Source: Aristolochia californica
Taxonomy: Eukaryota; Streptophyta; Magnoliopsida; Piperales; Aristolochiaceae
Direction: 5' to 3'
Length of the DNA: 64,000 nucleotides
NCBI GenBank assembly: GCA_029961685.1
Contig: JARWKL010000010.1
Span: 29,854,111 to 29,918,110, forward strand
A program made the translations under genes and the position numbers. How positions within the stretch are numbered: position 1 is the first letter of the stretch; every line of letters begins with the position of its first letter. This document shows positions 45,801 through 57,599 of this stretch, in pieces. The notes under the pieces are model-generated. The model was given only the letters and a program-made list of their open reading frames with translations, made no database searches and had not been told where the DNA came from.

Positions 45801-47335
45801 CAGTTTTGCTGAAGATGAATGACCAAGTCTGAGATGTTATTAAAGAGGTGAGTTAGTTATGTGTAGTGCTAAAGTATTGTCTGGGTTGTGGTTGTCCAGA
45901 TAGTATAGACCCCCTCTCTCACGAGCGGAATCAATCATATTCCTCATCACGAGATCTTGAAAGACATAATGAGTATGGTAAAACGTTAGTGAACAATTTC
46001 ATAGACATAGCCATCTGGATGATGGCTAGTAGATTTAAAGGAAAATTTTGGAACTAACCGTGCAGATTGAAGGAATAGAAAAGGTGAGGTGGTAATATTT
46101 CCCACAACCTATACTGGTGAAGCTATCAATAAGATTAGCAGGCTTAACTATAACAGACTGTTAAAAATTAGATGTTATAATTCCAAACTAACGAGAACAA
46201 TAATAATAATCACGAAAGAAAGAAAAAGCAAGCACGCAATATAACAAGATTTATATAGGTTTACCTCAAGATGAGAATATGTCCTGTCTTTCGCCGTTGC
46301 AGTAATTCACTATGAAGATGAAATAGTTTACAAACAAAAATTGTACACACTTACAGGTGTCTTTCTCTAACCTCTCCTGGGCTACAACTCAAAGTCTCTA
46401 TCCGTGATGATCATAAAACCCTAATAGCGGCGCCCCAAAATATAAAGGAAAAATTAGGGCAACTGAAATACAAGAGTGAAATCCCCAAGTTGCCCTTAAT
46501 GAAACAATAGTCAATATATCGTGGACCTTCCGGGGGCTCCCCGCCCACCTTCCAACCCCCCACGGCGACCTTACCATCGATCAATATACTGACTCAGTGT
46601 AAGGCATTGATTAGGCTCTACAAATAAACACACTCCTTTAAGTCAAAGATAGTGAGGACATACCTGACATGTATTTTTTGGCACCAAAATCGAGAATCCA
46701 AGAAGAGGAATGAGACAATGAGAGTGCAAACATATGTGCAAGAGGAGTTGTATATGCCAAGGATGTAGAAGGAATAGACAATTATGTCTATTGTTGTGAG
46801 ATTTGTTGGTGCATCCATCGTGAGCACACTTGTGCGCAAATTTACCATCTCCTCGACCACGTCCTCTATCGAAATTATCTCTACCTCTGCCTCTACTAGT
46901 CCATGTGCGTCCCATGGACATATTAGTACAATCCGATGTTGTAGATGATGTATTAAGGGTAGTAGTTTCACCCATTTTAGTATAAAGGTAGTAGAGACGT
47001 TAGGTATTTCATATGAGGCCCAAAATTTGTACCTTTATGCTATCAAATTGAGCATCCAATCCATCTAGAAATTTTTACCACAAGAAGTTGACTCTATTGT
47101 TTTCAGAGTTCCTTTTATTCGTAGTAAAATGATAAAAGACATTAATTTCTTGCCATATACTCAAAAAAGAACTATAATAGTTTGTCACAATTCTGTGACC
47201 CCTTTTTAAGCCAAAAAACTATGTATATAATTTATGAACCCTGGAAAGATTGCTCTCTTGTCCATAAAGAGCTTCCAAGTGTTGGCCCAAGTGGCTTCTC
47301 CTTCTCGAGAAAGGGATGAATTGAAATTATAAATT
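42860..47335 (-). mobile_element. Degenerate Copia, gag to 3' LTR, split by a solo LTR
   Basis: The 3' LTR starts TGTTGAAAAAC at 43211 (minus) and runs left to about 42860; the left edge is uncertain. The purine tract AGTTTAAGAGGGAG is at about 43212-43225. Reading on the minus strand from high to low coordinates: gag (47000-47335; …TNKRNSENN…, DGLDAQFDSIKVQI), decayed protease and arginine-glycine-rich gag tail (46640-46975), integrase (45189-45800; FVHSDVWGPCPV), RT (43800-44700) and RNase H (43380-43760; DADYAGSKLDRKLTIGYCVFL). Many stops. A solo LTR at 46159-46622 interrupts it. No matching 5' LTR is found. Confidence 0.7.
46159..46622 (-). mobile_element. Solo LTR, minus orientation, inside the Copia
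   Basis: 464 bp: on the minus strand TGTAGAGCCTAATC… to …TCTAATTTTTAACA. Same family as 41230-41690. Copia coding resumes on each side, showing insertion. A 5-bp target duplication could not be confirmed (CAGAC left, AATAA right). Confidence 0.65.
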
Positions 47336-47349
47336 AAAATTTTAACTAA

Positions 47350-48530
47350 GCTAAATGTTTATATAAGTTGTGATCAATTTAAATGCATTAATCTCATTAT
47401 GCATATGATGGAGATATAGATAAACACTTTCAATACACATGCACACAACCAAGGGACACAAGATTTTTTGTTATCGATGTTTTCCTATTAGTAGTCACGG
47501 CCCAAGAAACCTTGCTTAGGAATTTTTCACTAAATGCTCTAATAGCTGGAAATTACAAAGAGTTTCTGACACTCTTAAGCCACGTGTAATACCAATTACA
47601 CGATTTCTTATCTCCCAAGAGATTCGATACAAGGGACAAGATTCTGGCTCTAGTCAAGCACTTCCTTTCTAGATTGCTGGTTCTAGAAATCAATTCATTT
47701 ACCTTTCTAGGCACTAGGGAACTTATAAAATATGAAATAAAAACTTATAATTTCTTCTTAATATGGAAGACAAACCCTTCTCCAAATGAGAACCAAGTTT
47801 CTAGATGTTTAAGCACAAATGATTGAATTGAAGGAGCTTGATGAAACTAAATATGCTTTGGAAATTTTGAGAGAAGTAGGAGGATTTGAGAAAATGAAGG
47901 TTTTTCTCTCAAATAAGGTAAAATCGGAACTTTGATGCTCAAATTAATTTTGCAAAGTTTGGATATGCCAGTAAAATCTCATCTCATTGTCCTCAAAATG
48001 TTTGGAGTAATATTTATAAGTTTCATTACTCAAATTAGTCATTATTTGCCAGTTTTCAAAAAATCAGTACATTGATTAATCGATCATTGAAAAGTGATTA
48101 ATCGATCAATCGATCATAATAACTACTTTTCTGTTAGATAGTGACTTATGGATTGATCGATCAACAAGTTATCATTGATCCCGAAAAGTTAAGTTGATCG
48201 ATCATTACTAGGGGATGATCGATCAATCAGAATTCCTTATAGTTGTACATTACAAGTATGATCAATCAATGAACTTCCTATGATCGATCATGTTTTATGT
48301 CTCTAACTTGCATGATTCTGTCCGATCGATCATTCCATGTAAATTTCAATTTTCTGGAAAATATTGATCGATCAATCCAAATGAGGCAATTGATCACGTG
48401 TTATAGTATGATATGGCTATATTATGGATGATCAATTTATCAACTTAGGTTGATCGATCATGTTTTATAAGCTTAGCTTATGCACTTATGAGCGATTGAT
48501 CAATCAGAGTGGGAGGGGGCGTCAAGTAGG
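47350..48530 (-). mobile_element. Probable LTR of a large Copia, minus strand
   Basis: A TATA-like CTTATAAATATTAC (minus) near 48008-48020 would divide a 650-bp R-U5 on the left from a U3 on the right. The U3 holds the TGATCGATCA array described separately. Length and motif style resemble LTRs of large Copia elements such as SIRE/Maximus (family knowledge, not proven here). Both ends are estimates and no second copy is present. Confidence 0.4.
48070..48510. repeat. Array of TGATCGATCA-type palindromes
   Basis: About 13 close matches to (T)GATCGATCA, separated by 15-60 bp of unrelated sequence, at about 48080, 48102, 48110, 48153, 48195, 48216, 48260, 48281, 48321, 48363, 48390, 48451 and 48495. 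It is not a tandem repeat: only the palindrome is shared. Confidence 0.75.
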
Positions 48531-51500
48531 TCTAGTGTAATAGTATTGATACGAAGGGGTAGCTTGTTCCTTGCCCCTTTTGTTGGCCATAGAGGGTATG
48601 AGTGAGAATAGTGGTATTTTGTTAAGCTTAAAGGGAGCTCTACCGAGGGGGGTGGGCTCTTCCTTTGTTGGGGGAAACTGCTTGACTAAATCACCCGGTT
48701 CACCAATTAAAATGACAAATGCAACTAGGTCAATCGAGTTTGATTCAATTGACCAATTTGATAAAGCCTGTTGTCAATAATTTATTAATAATGATAAAAT
48801 TGATAAAATTTAAATATTTAAATAACTATGTATAGTATTTTATGAAAATGATGTTTTGAATAATTTATATTTATTGCTTCAGAACCACCCCTCGATGGCA
48901 CCAAAGTGGTTGGAAGCACTTGTCTTGCCTTTCATAAATTTCAAAGGTAGAGTTGTAAATAGTATATAAATGGAATGGAGTAAGCTAATCAATATATATT
49001 TCCATTTATATAGGGTATATCAATATACGGTCATTATCGGTATATAGAATAAGTTATTTTGTATATCTTTTATTTACCTATTTATCCTATGGTATCTCAG
49101 TCGTCAGTCGAGATCGCCAATCAGTCGTTGAAGAAAGGGTTACGATTTCAGCTCAACTCTAATTGAATGTTGCGAGGAGAAGATTCATGGAGTTGGATTC
49201 CGGTACCTCCGAGCCAATGATGAAGGTGAAAGGGAAATATCCCATAAATAATCTCAAAGCAAAGAGGAGACTTGTGGAGGCCGAATTGAAGAAACAGCTG
49301 ATTGTCTTTGGGTACGGTTTACGGATGGATTCGACATGGGGCCTCCAATTAACGAGGATTATGAGTAAACTGACGAAGGAAGAGTTTGTTCATCTCCTTC
49401 ATGAATTTTCTGGGCTGTATCATTGTGAATTTCTGAGCCAGAGCTGGTACAGAAGGAGAAGTATGAGTTGGATCTGGCATTACAAGAAAAATAATCAAAT
49501 GCGATGAACTGTAGCACAGCAGCTGAATTGTCAGACGAATTAAACCCAATTTCCAAATAGGAAATCAGCAACATGTGCATTAATCAAAGTCCAACGCATG
49601 GTTTGAAAAGGTTTCATCTAAGCTTTAAATATATTCCTTGTCTTGTGGGGAGGAAGGGGGCAGGTGAGCCCTCTGTATCTTCATTTCCTTCTGGCATGGA
49701 CAGACCACCTTCCCCTTCTTCCTCTGTGCATGAGACAACCTCTGCAAGAGGACCACGACTTTGCTTCTGTTTCTTGTTGAAACTCTCTTTGTGAAGTAGA
49801 GAAGGGAACGGGAGGTGGGGGCCTTGCCTCTGTTCCTCAAAATTGAAATTTCTAGAAAATTAAATTATAAAATAGCGATGCCCACAAACTTTATGAGGAT
49901 TAGAGATCCCAAAGAAGGAGAATTTCACATAAGAATTATGTTTTAACAATCAAACTGCAATGAATCAGGAATCGGAAACGCTTTGAAACGACGAACACAT
50001 CTCCTGATATGGGTTTTTCATCTGGATTTCTCCTACGGACAAAAGGCCAAGGAAAAAATTCTGCTCAAATTATACGCTCCTCATTGTCCCACACTCTTAT
50101 CTTTTTCTCAACACAATTATTGTTCCTTTTAATACAGGGCTCAACTTCAATTATCAAACAAAGCATCGTCCAAGCGAAGAAACCTTCAATCATATCATCA
50201 TGACGCTGTCAATGCTTTTCTGGGTGCACGATGGATGAATCGGAGGAAAACTTTTGCTACACCGCCTCAAATCGCGCGGGAATACCCTTCTTTTTCTCAG
50301 CTCGTTCTAAATTCTAATCCAGTTTGATTGGAGATTATCTCTCTTTCTTTTTTGCAACTTCCTTCTTCCCGCCTTCACTCATCTCCTCCAGCAACAATAA
50401 TATTTTTTCCAAAAAATCTGAGAAGAGAAGAATGGTTAACGCAGGGGGTCAGGAGAGAAACCAATCAGTATCTGTAACTGTTCATCAAAATTCAACTATT
50501 CGATACCAGACAAAACGAGCCGACCCTTCGGACTCGGCCGCAGAAAACAAGCGAGGATGCGGTTGATTAATTTGACGTAGATGCTTCGTTTTCTTGTCCG
50601 TTATTGGATCACAGATGAGCAAAAAAAGGTGTTAAAGGGTTCTATTAGGCCGAATTTATACCTTAGCCACGCGCTTAAAAGAGCGATTTAAGCATCAATG
50701 AGGAGACTCCCACTTTAGTAAAAGATTGTATGATGAAGAAGTGACCGCAGCGATAGAATATGATATCTGTTACAGATTTTTAAGGTATGTTTGATCATCA
50801 CCAGTGATTTTCGGGCAAGAATATCGGCTACAGAGTTTCCTTCTTTTCGCTTTTCCTTTTCTCCCGCCAACGTATAAAAAACGAGGAAGCGCATGCTCTA
50901 TATCTTTCACAGCAGCGGCAGCCATGGAAATGTAAATTCAGGCGTCTGGACATCTGCCAGGAAAAGATTCGTTCATGGGGGACCTCGACGAAGACATCAA
51001 AGGGCACCCCAGAAGACGTAGTTTAGGTAAAGATTTAGAGAAGAATCCGAAGGTGGGCGATGAAATTTTCACGTGTAGCTGGTCACTGATCCAGAAAGGT
51101 GGTAAGCAACTTTGAGAAACCCGGTTTGAGTTATAAAAATAGGACTGAGTGGCCTTTTTGTAATTAAAAATTTCATTTAATTACCTTCACTTTAATATAT
51201 AAAAATTATTAAATTTGATTATTAATTATTTCAAAAATATTTTTTTAATATAAATTAATACCTTATTTTACTTTAAGATATTATTTAATTTAATAAAAAA
51301 TAATTTATTTGTCGGTAGAAATAATATTCTACCTTCTGTTTTATAATAACAAAAAACACGGCATAAATGTAACTACCGTCGTAACGTGCCCGATAACGAA
51401 GTCTTCGTTCCGGGTGGGGCCGATGAGACCTAATTGGACCGACGTGGAATAGGTAGAATTCAAATTTCTCGAATAAATGAGCATTTACTTGTTTTGTTAA

Positions 51501-51840
51501 TTTTTATACCGTTGTAGAGGACAACCGGTACAAGCTGTTCAAGACCGGTACATGAGAAATTACCAAATGACCTCCGGTTGGCGGAGAGGGAAAACGCGAC
51601 GGTCGAGGGCAGAGAAGTGAATATAATATTAATCGAGTACAATGAATTAGTTCCGACTTTGGTCAGACAATAGTAACAAACGGGACCCACCAGCAAAATA
51701 ATTTTTAATAATTAATGTGAATTGACATTGGGGTCTGGTGGAAATGACTAATTAGAGAAGACTGAAGGAGGGCCCACTTCGGCACCGTGTTTCCTTTCGG
51801 ATGTGACCGCCCGCTAATGCCATCTCGCTTTTCCTATCAG
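48531..51840. other. Long intergenic region, no confident gene
   Basis: About 3.3 kb. At 48952-49090 an AT-rich stretch ending TATGGTATCTCAG resembles a short LTR plus primer-binding site, but no partner LTR was found. Frames at 49163-49507 (114 codons) and 50324-50566 are open but unrecognised. A TATA-like TATAAAAAA at 50874 precedes a short frame at 50978 (MGDLDEDIKGHPRR…, about 46 codons) that I cannot identify. Confidence 0.35.
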
Positions 51841-51849
51841 ACTGAAAGC

Positions 51850-52778
51850 GAAACTTAAAGAACTCTCTGCCTGTCCCCTCCCCTTCACTCCATCTCTGCA
51901 ACAAAGACCGACCTCAGCAATTTCGTCTCTCTCGTTCTCTCGCTCTCTCTCTTCGAGCGAATTCCGAGGAGATCGTCGTGCTTCTGTCTGTCTGCCTACC
52001 TGAGACGCGGCTCCACTGCTCTTCCTCCCTGCAATTCCTTTCTTTTCTTTCAGTGTACTCCAGCCTCAACAGTGTACACACACATTCGCTGCCAAAGCAT
52101 CTCCGCCGCACGAGATCCGGAGCATTTGCCTGCCTAGTATGTCCACTTCTCTTAATTTCCTGACCCTTTATGTTTCCCCCGCGCGAATGTTTTCACTTTT
52201 ACTTGCATTTTGTATGGCTTTTTGTTTTTGTGGGATGTCTTCTGCTTCCCCGTGCCGCTCGGTGAGTGTCTGGTGCTGGTATGTGTGACAACGAGGCGTT
52301 CACAATTGGAAATTGGAGTATGGATTTCTTCTTCCCGTTGATTTCTGAAGATCTTTGCGAACTAGTGGTTTGGAATGTATAATACTACTTTGTTCCTTGC
52401 GTGAAAGGGAAAGTAGAATTTAAGGCGGTAAAATCTTATACCATCTCCATCCTCACACGCGCCTCTTGTCTCTTAGTTTGTCTGGTTTCAGTGCTCTGAA
52501 ACGCAGTGACTGATCCATTTGGGAATCCACTTGTTGGTTTCTCATGCTTTTTTGAGAAACGCATTAGACTGTCAGACGGAACGCGGAATCGGGAGCGATT
52601 CCCATCGAATCGATCTCAGACTTCTTCCGTTTTTCTCTTCGAGATATTTTACCATGTCGACATACTTGATTACGGGTTTAACTGTGCCAGGTATTCACAG
52701 GTCACGGGGATGTGAAGAAAACGATCCCATGGCGAACTGGGGCTCGTTTAGCTGGTTTTCCTGCGTGTGATATCAATT
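51850..52778 (+). promoter_or_regulatory. 5' UTR region of DUF3527 gene, probably with an intron
   Basis: A pyrimidine-rich leader (51905-51955, CTCTCTCG repeats) looks like a transcribed 5' UTR. A donor-like CG/GTGAGTGTC at 52261 and acceptor-like TGTGCCAG at about 52690 suggest a leader intron. The exact start and splice sites are inference. Confidence 0.4.
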
Positions 52779-55463
52779 ATGACCTCCAGGACGAATAAGG
52801 CAAATAATGCCGATCGAACAAAAGCGATTTCGGGAATGGAGTCCTCTGCAGAGACGATGAAGACTTCACGGCAGCGGAGTTTGAGATTAGAGAGAGACAA
52901 GACCAGTCTTCCCTCAATAGAGAGTAGAAGCCTAAAACTACGAGAAAACGCGACCATTGCTGATGCCAATAACGGTGGTAAATCCGAAGAGCTTGTGAAA
53001 TACATGTCTAACTTGCCCGTCTATCTCCAACGAGCAGAGGTAGGAGACAATATCCAGGGTAAGGCTTTGAATTTTGGAGTTCTTGATTGGGGGCGTCTGG
53101 AGAAGTGGAAAAGCGAGCAGAGAAGCGGTCCGCTGGAAGGTGGTAGTGCTAGTTCTGCGTCAAGCAGTCGGGCCTCGCTGAGAGGTGGCAATGCAAATTC
53201 AGCATCGAGCAGCCAGTCCTCTCCATCATCCACCACTACAACTGCCAGAGGCGAAGACGTAGCGAACGGCTCATCAAGTCAGAGGAGAAAAACTTCTACT
53301 TTGAAAGATCATCTGACAAAGCCTGCAAAAGAAGGCCGTGCTCCAGCATCGGATAGAAGAACTATGCCGCCCAAAACTGTTATGAAACCATCGGGAAAAG
53401 ACCGATTGGAGATCAAACTTGAGAATGGTGCCAGGGAAACTTTGAATTCGAAGTTTGTTTCAAGGAATGAAGAAAAACCTTCGAAGCCAAGATCATCTTC
53501 AAATTCAGAGGATCCTGTGAAGGAGAAAAGGAAGGCGCGAGGTGGTGAGTTCAAAAGCAGGGCAGAACCGTCGGTAGAACAGAGTAGGTCTCCCCTTAAC
53601 AGTGGTTTCGAGGGCAGACATGATCCTCGTAGTTCTATTTCGGCTAGAAGCAGAGAGGAAGCAAAGCTAGAATGCTCTACAACTGACTATGGAAGGACTG
53701 TAGAAGCTAAACGGCATAGCTTCACGGATGACTTTGATTTTCTGAGTGCAGAACTATGTTCTGATATTCCATACTCTTGTCCGCTCCCTTGCGAACTCCA
53801 AGGCAGTAAATGGCCAGATATTGACCTATCAACACCTGTTGGCGTTGAGGTTGTGAGAATTTTATCCAACAACCGTTGCTCATTCTCAAATTCGGACGAA
53901 AAACAGACAGCCCAATCCAAAGATGAAGATGAAGATGAATTACAGAACGAATCCCTTTCCGAATCTCTGAAGCAACGGATCGCTGAATCTGCTGTTGTCC
54001 CATCGGCGAAATTAACAGCAGGCTGCGATCGATTGAGTGGAAGTTTCAATTCTGTACAGACTCCAACTGCACGATCTTCGAACACGACAACCCACTGCGA
54101 TAAGAACGGCTTCTCTGCGATTGATTCACACAGAAGCAAACCTAATGTTACAGGGAGGTCGAGGCAGAGTCCTTTGAGAAGGATAATTGAACAAGTACTG
54201 AAGCCCAAGTCGAGTCGCCTTGATGAGTTACCTACCAATGGCAGTAAATTTGGTGATGCCAAAGAACTTCGACCTGAGGATCGACCCGTGCCAGCTCTTG
54301 GGTTACGCAAGTCATTTACCTCCTCTCAATCATTGAAGAGAAACTTGAACTTGACAACCGGGATTCCGGATGAGAAGGGTAACAAATCCACCATGAATGC
54401 TCTCGTGGAAATTACAGATAATGGCGGGCTTCCTCTGTTGACATTCATTCCAGACGAAGGAACTGATATTCTTGCAGCCAAAATGAGGAAAATACTTGCA
54501 TCTGGAAAGGACGACGATTTTGAGTGGATTTACACTTTTTACACAGTTCGCGAAGTTAAAAAGAAAGGCGTGGGATGGATTAACCAAGGTAGAAAAGATA
54601 GAAAATATGTTCCTAACATTGTTGGACAGATGAAGATTTCCGCTTCTCAATGCCCAAAGCTCAATGGAAAAGATTCTCAGGCTGTGGTTTGGACGAAAGA
54701 ATTTGTGCTATTTGGTGCTGAGCTCGGCGAGGCAGCTCATGAAGCCCTAGATTTCTTACCTAACAATGAGCTCGCAGCCATTATCATCACTAGTCAAAAA
54801 CCGCGACCGCAGAATACTCACGACAGTGATGTAACTGAGTGTCAAAAGCCTCCGAGCATCACTGTTATTATTCCAAATGGTGTTCACAGCTTACCAGCTT
54901 CAGAAGGAGTACCAGCGCCTCTCATTGATCGATGGAGATCAGGTGGATCTTGCGATTGTGGAGGTTGGGACGTGGGTTGCACATTGGCAGCTCTAACTAA
55001 CGACGCTTGCCAAAGCTCGAGTTTACCCCATGCTTCTTTAACCCCTGAAGATACTCGTCTGGCTGATCTCTTTGTACAGGTACATTTCATGAATTTATCC
55101 TCTCTTTTTTCGTATCTAGTTCACTTAAAGCAGAGATTGTTAGAGTTGATTCGTTGCTCGTATCTTCTTTTGCAGGGAGGACCACCAGAAACCAGGCATG
55201 CCTTCAGCTTAGCAGCCTTCAAAGAGGATCTTTATTCAGCAGAGTTCAGTGCATTTATCTCTCCTGTGCAAGCCTTCTCCATATGTGTGGCAATCCTCCA
55301 TGATCAAAAGCCAGTGAGTCTTCCTGAAGTTTGTCACCCAGTTGAGAAAGTCTCCGTCGAGGCTGTAGTGACAGAACGCGCAGAAAAAACAGCCCAATCT
55401 CTTGGAGAAGCTCCTGGACGCTATGTCCCATATCCACCTCATTCTCCCGTTGGAAGAGCCTGA
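52779..55463 (+). CDS. DUF3527-domain protein (two coding exons)
   Basis: CDS 52779-55079 joined to 55176-55463, giving 862 residues. The ATG at 52779 is chosen because the open frame upstream (from 52767) starts only with GTG. The first 540 residues are basic, Ser-rich and low-complexity (disordered), with clusters such as SSASSSRAS. The C-terminal domain from about residue 540 (ALVEITDNGGLPLLTF…DFEWIYTFYTVREVKKKG…TKEFVLFGA…IIPNGVHSLP…LIDRWRSGGSCDCGGWDVGC…) is the plant DUF3527 family. The protein ends GRYVPYPPHSPVGRA. Function is unknown. No lesion is seen. It has no operon-like neighbour. Confidence 0.9.
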   Translation: MTSRTNKANNADRTKAISGMESSAETMKTSRQRSLRLERDKTSLPSIESRSLKLRENATIADANNGGKSEELVKYMSNLPVYLQRAEVGDNIQGKALNFGVLDWGRLEKWKSEQRSGPLEGGSASSASSSRASLRGGNANSASSSQSSPSSTTTTARGEDVANGSSSQRRKTSTLKDHLTKPAKEGRAPASDRRTMPPKTVMKPSGKDRLEIKLENGARETLNSKFVSRNEEKPSKPRSSSNSEDPVKEKRKARGGEFKSRAEPSVEQSRSPLNSGFEGRHDPRSSISARSREEAKLECSTTDYGRTVEAKRHSFTDDFDFLSAELCSDIPYSCPLPCELQGSKWPDIDLSTPVGVEVVRILSNNRCSFSNSDEKQTAQSKDEDEDELQNESLSESLKQRIAESAVVPSAKLTAGCDRLSGSFNSVQTPTARSSNTTTHCDKNGFSAIDSHRSKPNVTGRSRQSPLRRIIEQVLKPKSSRLDELPTNGSKFGDAKELRPEDRPVPALGLRKSFTSSQSLKRNLNLTTGIPDEKGNKSTMNALVEITDNGGLPLLTFIPDEGTDILAAKMRKILASGKDDDFEWIYTFYTVREVKKKGVGWINQGRKDRKYVPNIVGQMKISASQCPKLNGKDSQAVVWTKEFVLFGAELGEAAHEALDFLPNNELAAIIITSQKPRPQNTHDSDVTECQKPPSITVIIPNGVHSLPASEGVPAPLIDRWRSGGSCDCGGWDVGCTLAALTNDACQSSSLPHASLTPEDTRLADLFVQVHFMNLSSLFSYLVHLKQRLLELIRCSYLLLQGGPPETRHAFSLAAFKEDLYSAEFSAFISPVQAFSICVAILHDQKPVSLPEVCHPVEKVSVEAVVTERAEKTAQSLGEAPGRYVPYPPHSPVGRA
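55080..55175 (+). other. 96-bp in-frame intron (exitron-like) in DUF3527 gene
   Basis: Donor CAG/GTACAT and acceptor TTCTTTTGCAG/GG flank 96 bp, exactly 32 codons without a stop. Splicing joins LADLFVQ to GGPPETRHAFSL, the family's normal sequence. Retention would insert 32 mostly hydrophobic residues (…NLSSLFSYLVHL…) into the conserved domain. Confidence 0.75.
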
Positions 55464-56213
55464 CGAAGGCTTCATAGGCAATCCATTCATTCACCTACGA
55501 AATGGGAACCCCACGATTCAGCTTTGGCATTAGCTTGCACTGAGATTTTGACTGCCGGAGATAGAGAGAAGATTTTGAAGACAGCCGATGAATCTCCTTC
55601 GTTTTTGGAACAGGTAGCAAGTCAGTGCCAGAATAACTCATACCAGTGTAATAAATTTGTATCTTCTGCAAACCTGTATTTAGTGTGTAGAACAATGCCT
55701 GCACTTCTTTCACGGTTATACCATATCAATGTACAATGTAGATTATTCTTGGTATCATTTACTTGACTCTTATCCAGGCTATAATTTTACCAGAGAATCT
55801 TGAAATAGACCGAACTGGCTCATTGGCTCACTGTTGTACGCTATTGGAAACCAATTCTTAAAACTTCAAAGAGCAGAACTCGTACCCAGCTCCTGGAAAA
55901 GAATATAGCGGAAGTTCTGGGAAAGATTTTGACTTAGTGCAGATTAAAAGTACCAGGGTAAACTTGTGACGCATGACGGATACAAATAAGCCACAAGACC
56001 AACAATCCTCTCAAACACATTCGTAGCTACCTGTTTTTCCCAATTGCTTCCTTTGGTCCTCACAGATTCTTTACCCTCTAATATGAATTTCAACATTCTG
56101 AAATTCAATACCTATAGGGAACTCATAATCAAACCCCAGAATAACTTCCTGATTTCCCCAAAAAGAATGCATAGTAGCAGGTCACCATTCCTGAAAGCAT
56201 TATAGAACCGCTA
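55464..56213. other. 3' flank of DUF3527 gene
   Basis: No gene is recognised. It likely contains the 3' UTR (AATAAATTTG at about 55649 could serve for polyadenylation). Confidence 0.4.
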
Positions 56214-56432
56214 TTACTGGAAAGGACTAAAATTTTGCTGTCCTCTATGTAGGTTTCTAAGATTATCTCTGATTTCTGCAGCTCGAACGTAATTCTCCTC
56301 TTTAATGGCTACATGTAGAGCCTGCTTCAAGGCCTGCTCATCACAGATCATGTCTTCTTTACTGCTTAGAATCTCCACTGTTCACTTTTGAAGGTCCCCA
56401 GGACCGATGGTGTGGACATCGATGACAAGTTC
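56214..56432 (-). pseudogene. UVR-motif exon relic
   Basis: On the minus strand, after an acceptor-like TGTAG (56433-56437), a frame runs to a TAA at 56214. It reads ELVIDVHTIGPGDLQK, stop, TVEILSSKEDMICDEQALKQ and then a UVR-type helix pair, ALHVAIKEENYVRAAEIRDN. The UVR motif (UvrB/UvrC contact motif) also occurs in several plant organelle proteins. One in-frame TGA falls where Trp is expected. No upstream exons were found. It is probably a gene fragment, and the parent is unknown. Confidence 0.5.
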
Positions 56433-57062
56433 CTACACTGAATAAATACCATATTAGAATCAGCAAGTCATAAGGAGAATAACATCTTTAAGCTCCACCC
56501 ACTGGTTAGATGACTCCATCAGGAAGTGTCAACATGCAATCAAATTCAACTGTCAAAAGTAATTCTTAAAAACTAAGTTGGAGAGCAGTTACTAGATACT
56601 GAAGTTTTTGTATGAGAAGACGAAGATAATGCCGCAATAATTATTCGATTCCATGACAATTCCAAAGACAACTCCGTTATAAGACTTTTTTTTGGTAGGA
56701 TATTTGATCAGACACGAAAATCCAACTGAAGATGGTTACTGCAAAAGCTGGAGCTGACCTTCCATGGCTTATCTGGACACCCCTATGCATTAGGAAACTC
56801 TATTGTCATCTCAAATGCAAAGAACAAAGAAAAAACTCTGAACAAGATCAATATCAAAATCTAGCAAATAAACAGGGATTGAACTCTCTGCGTACTAAGT
56901 TGATGCAACTGATAACAGAAAAATATGTGTAAGAAAGGCCATTCATGGACGTAATAAAAGACGTGTTTTTTTTTTTATTGAATGTTTGGTGTCCAAAATG
57001 TGACTGGTGCAATATCCAATAAGGACTGTTATATAATAAGAGGATGAGGTAGAAGCCTGCCA

Positions 57063-57330
57063 GTGATGACTAAATTCTGGTTACTACAAGAACAAGGCAA
57101 ATATGTTACCGGTATATCAATTTTTTTGGTTTCTCATCAATTACTTTTAAGTTATTTTTTCATGGGTGGATGGCTGGTGCTATCTCCAAGAAGGATTTTT
57201 AACTATTACGAAGACAGGTCTGCCTGGGTGACAAACTTCTGGTATGCCACCAGTATAGTTATTTCCTTGGTTTTTCATCAATTGCTTTGAATTTATTTTT
57301 TGATGACTGAGTGGCTGCAGTACTGGATGG
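57063..57330. repeat. Diverged tandem repeat, two units of about 115 bp
   Basis: The block AATTCTGGTTACTAC…GTTTCTCATCAATTACTTTTAAGTTATTTTTT…GGATGGCTG is followed by a related block (CTTCTGGTATGCCAC…GTTTTTCATCAATTGCTTTGAATTTATTTTTT…GAGTGGCTG). No product is seen. Confidence 0.5.
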
Positions 57331-57599
57331 GCAGTGGAGTGGACCTTTAGTGTGTTTTGAATAATTCAATACCTGTCCTAGGTAACAAGTGAAACTACGG
57401 TACAATTGATTCTATTTCCCACCCTTGCAGAATAGTCTGTTCATCTTCATACAGAGCACATGGACTCTCTGAAAGAAAAACGTCTCCATTGAGCATATCT
57501 ACTCCTAATTTTTGTTATCCGAAAAGGTGCACTTAATGCCAAAGAAAACCCCTTCCAAAGAATGCACTCCTTTTAGGTTCACATTGTGTTTCTGGTTTT

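Noticed and set aside
48070..48510. CRISPR-like array
   Set aside because: The repeated unit is an 8-10-bp palindrome with irregular gaps in plant DNA. It is not a CRISPR.
52767..52778. Earlier start for the DUF3527 protein
   Set aside because: The first codon there is GTG; the first ATG in frame is at 52779.
53687..54310. 207-codon minus-strand frame
   Set aside because: Antisense shadow of the DUF3527 gene's disordered region.
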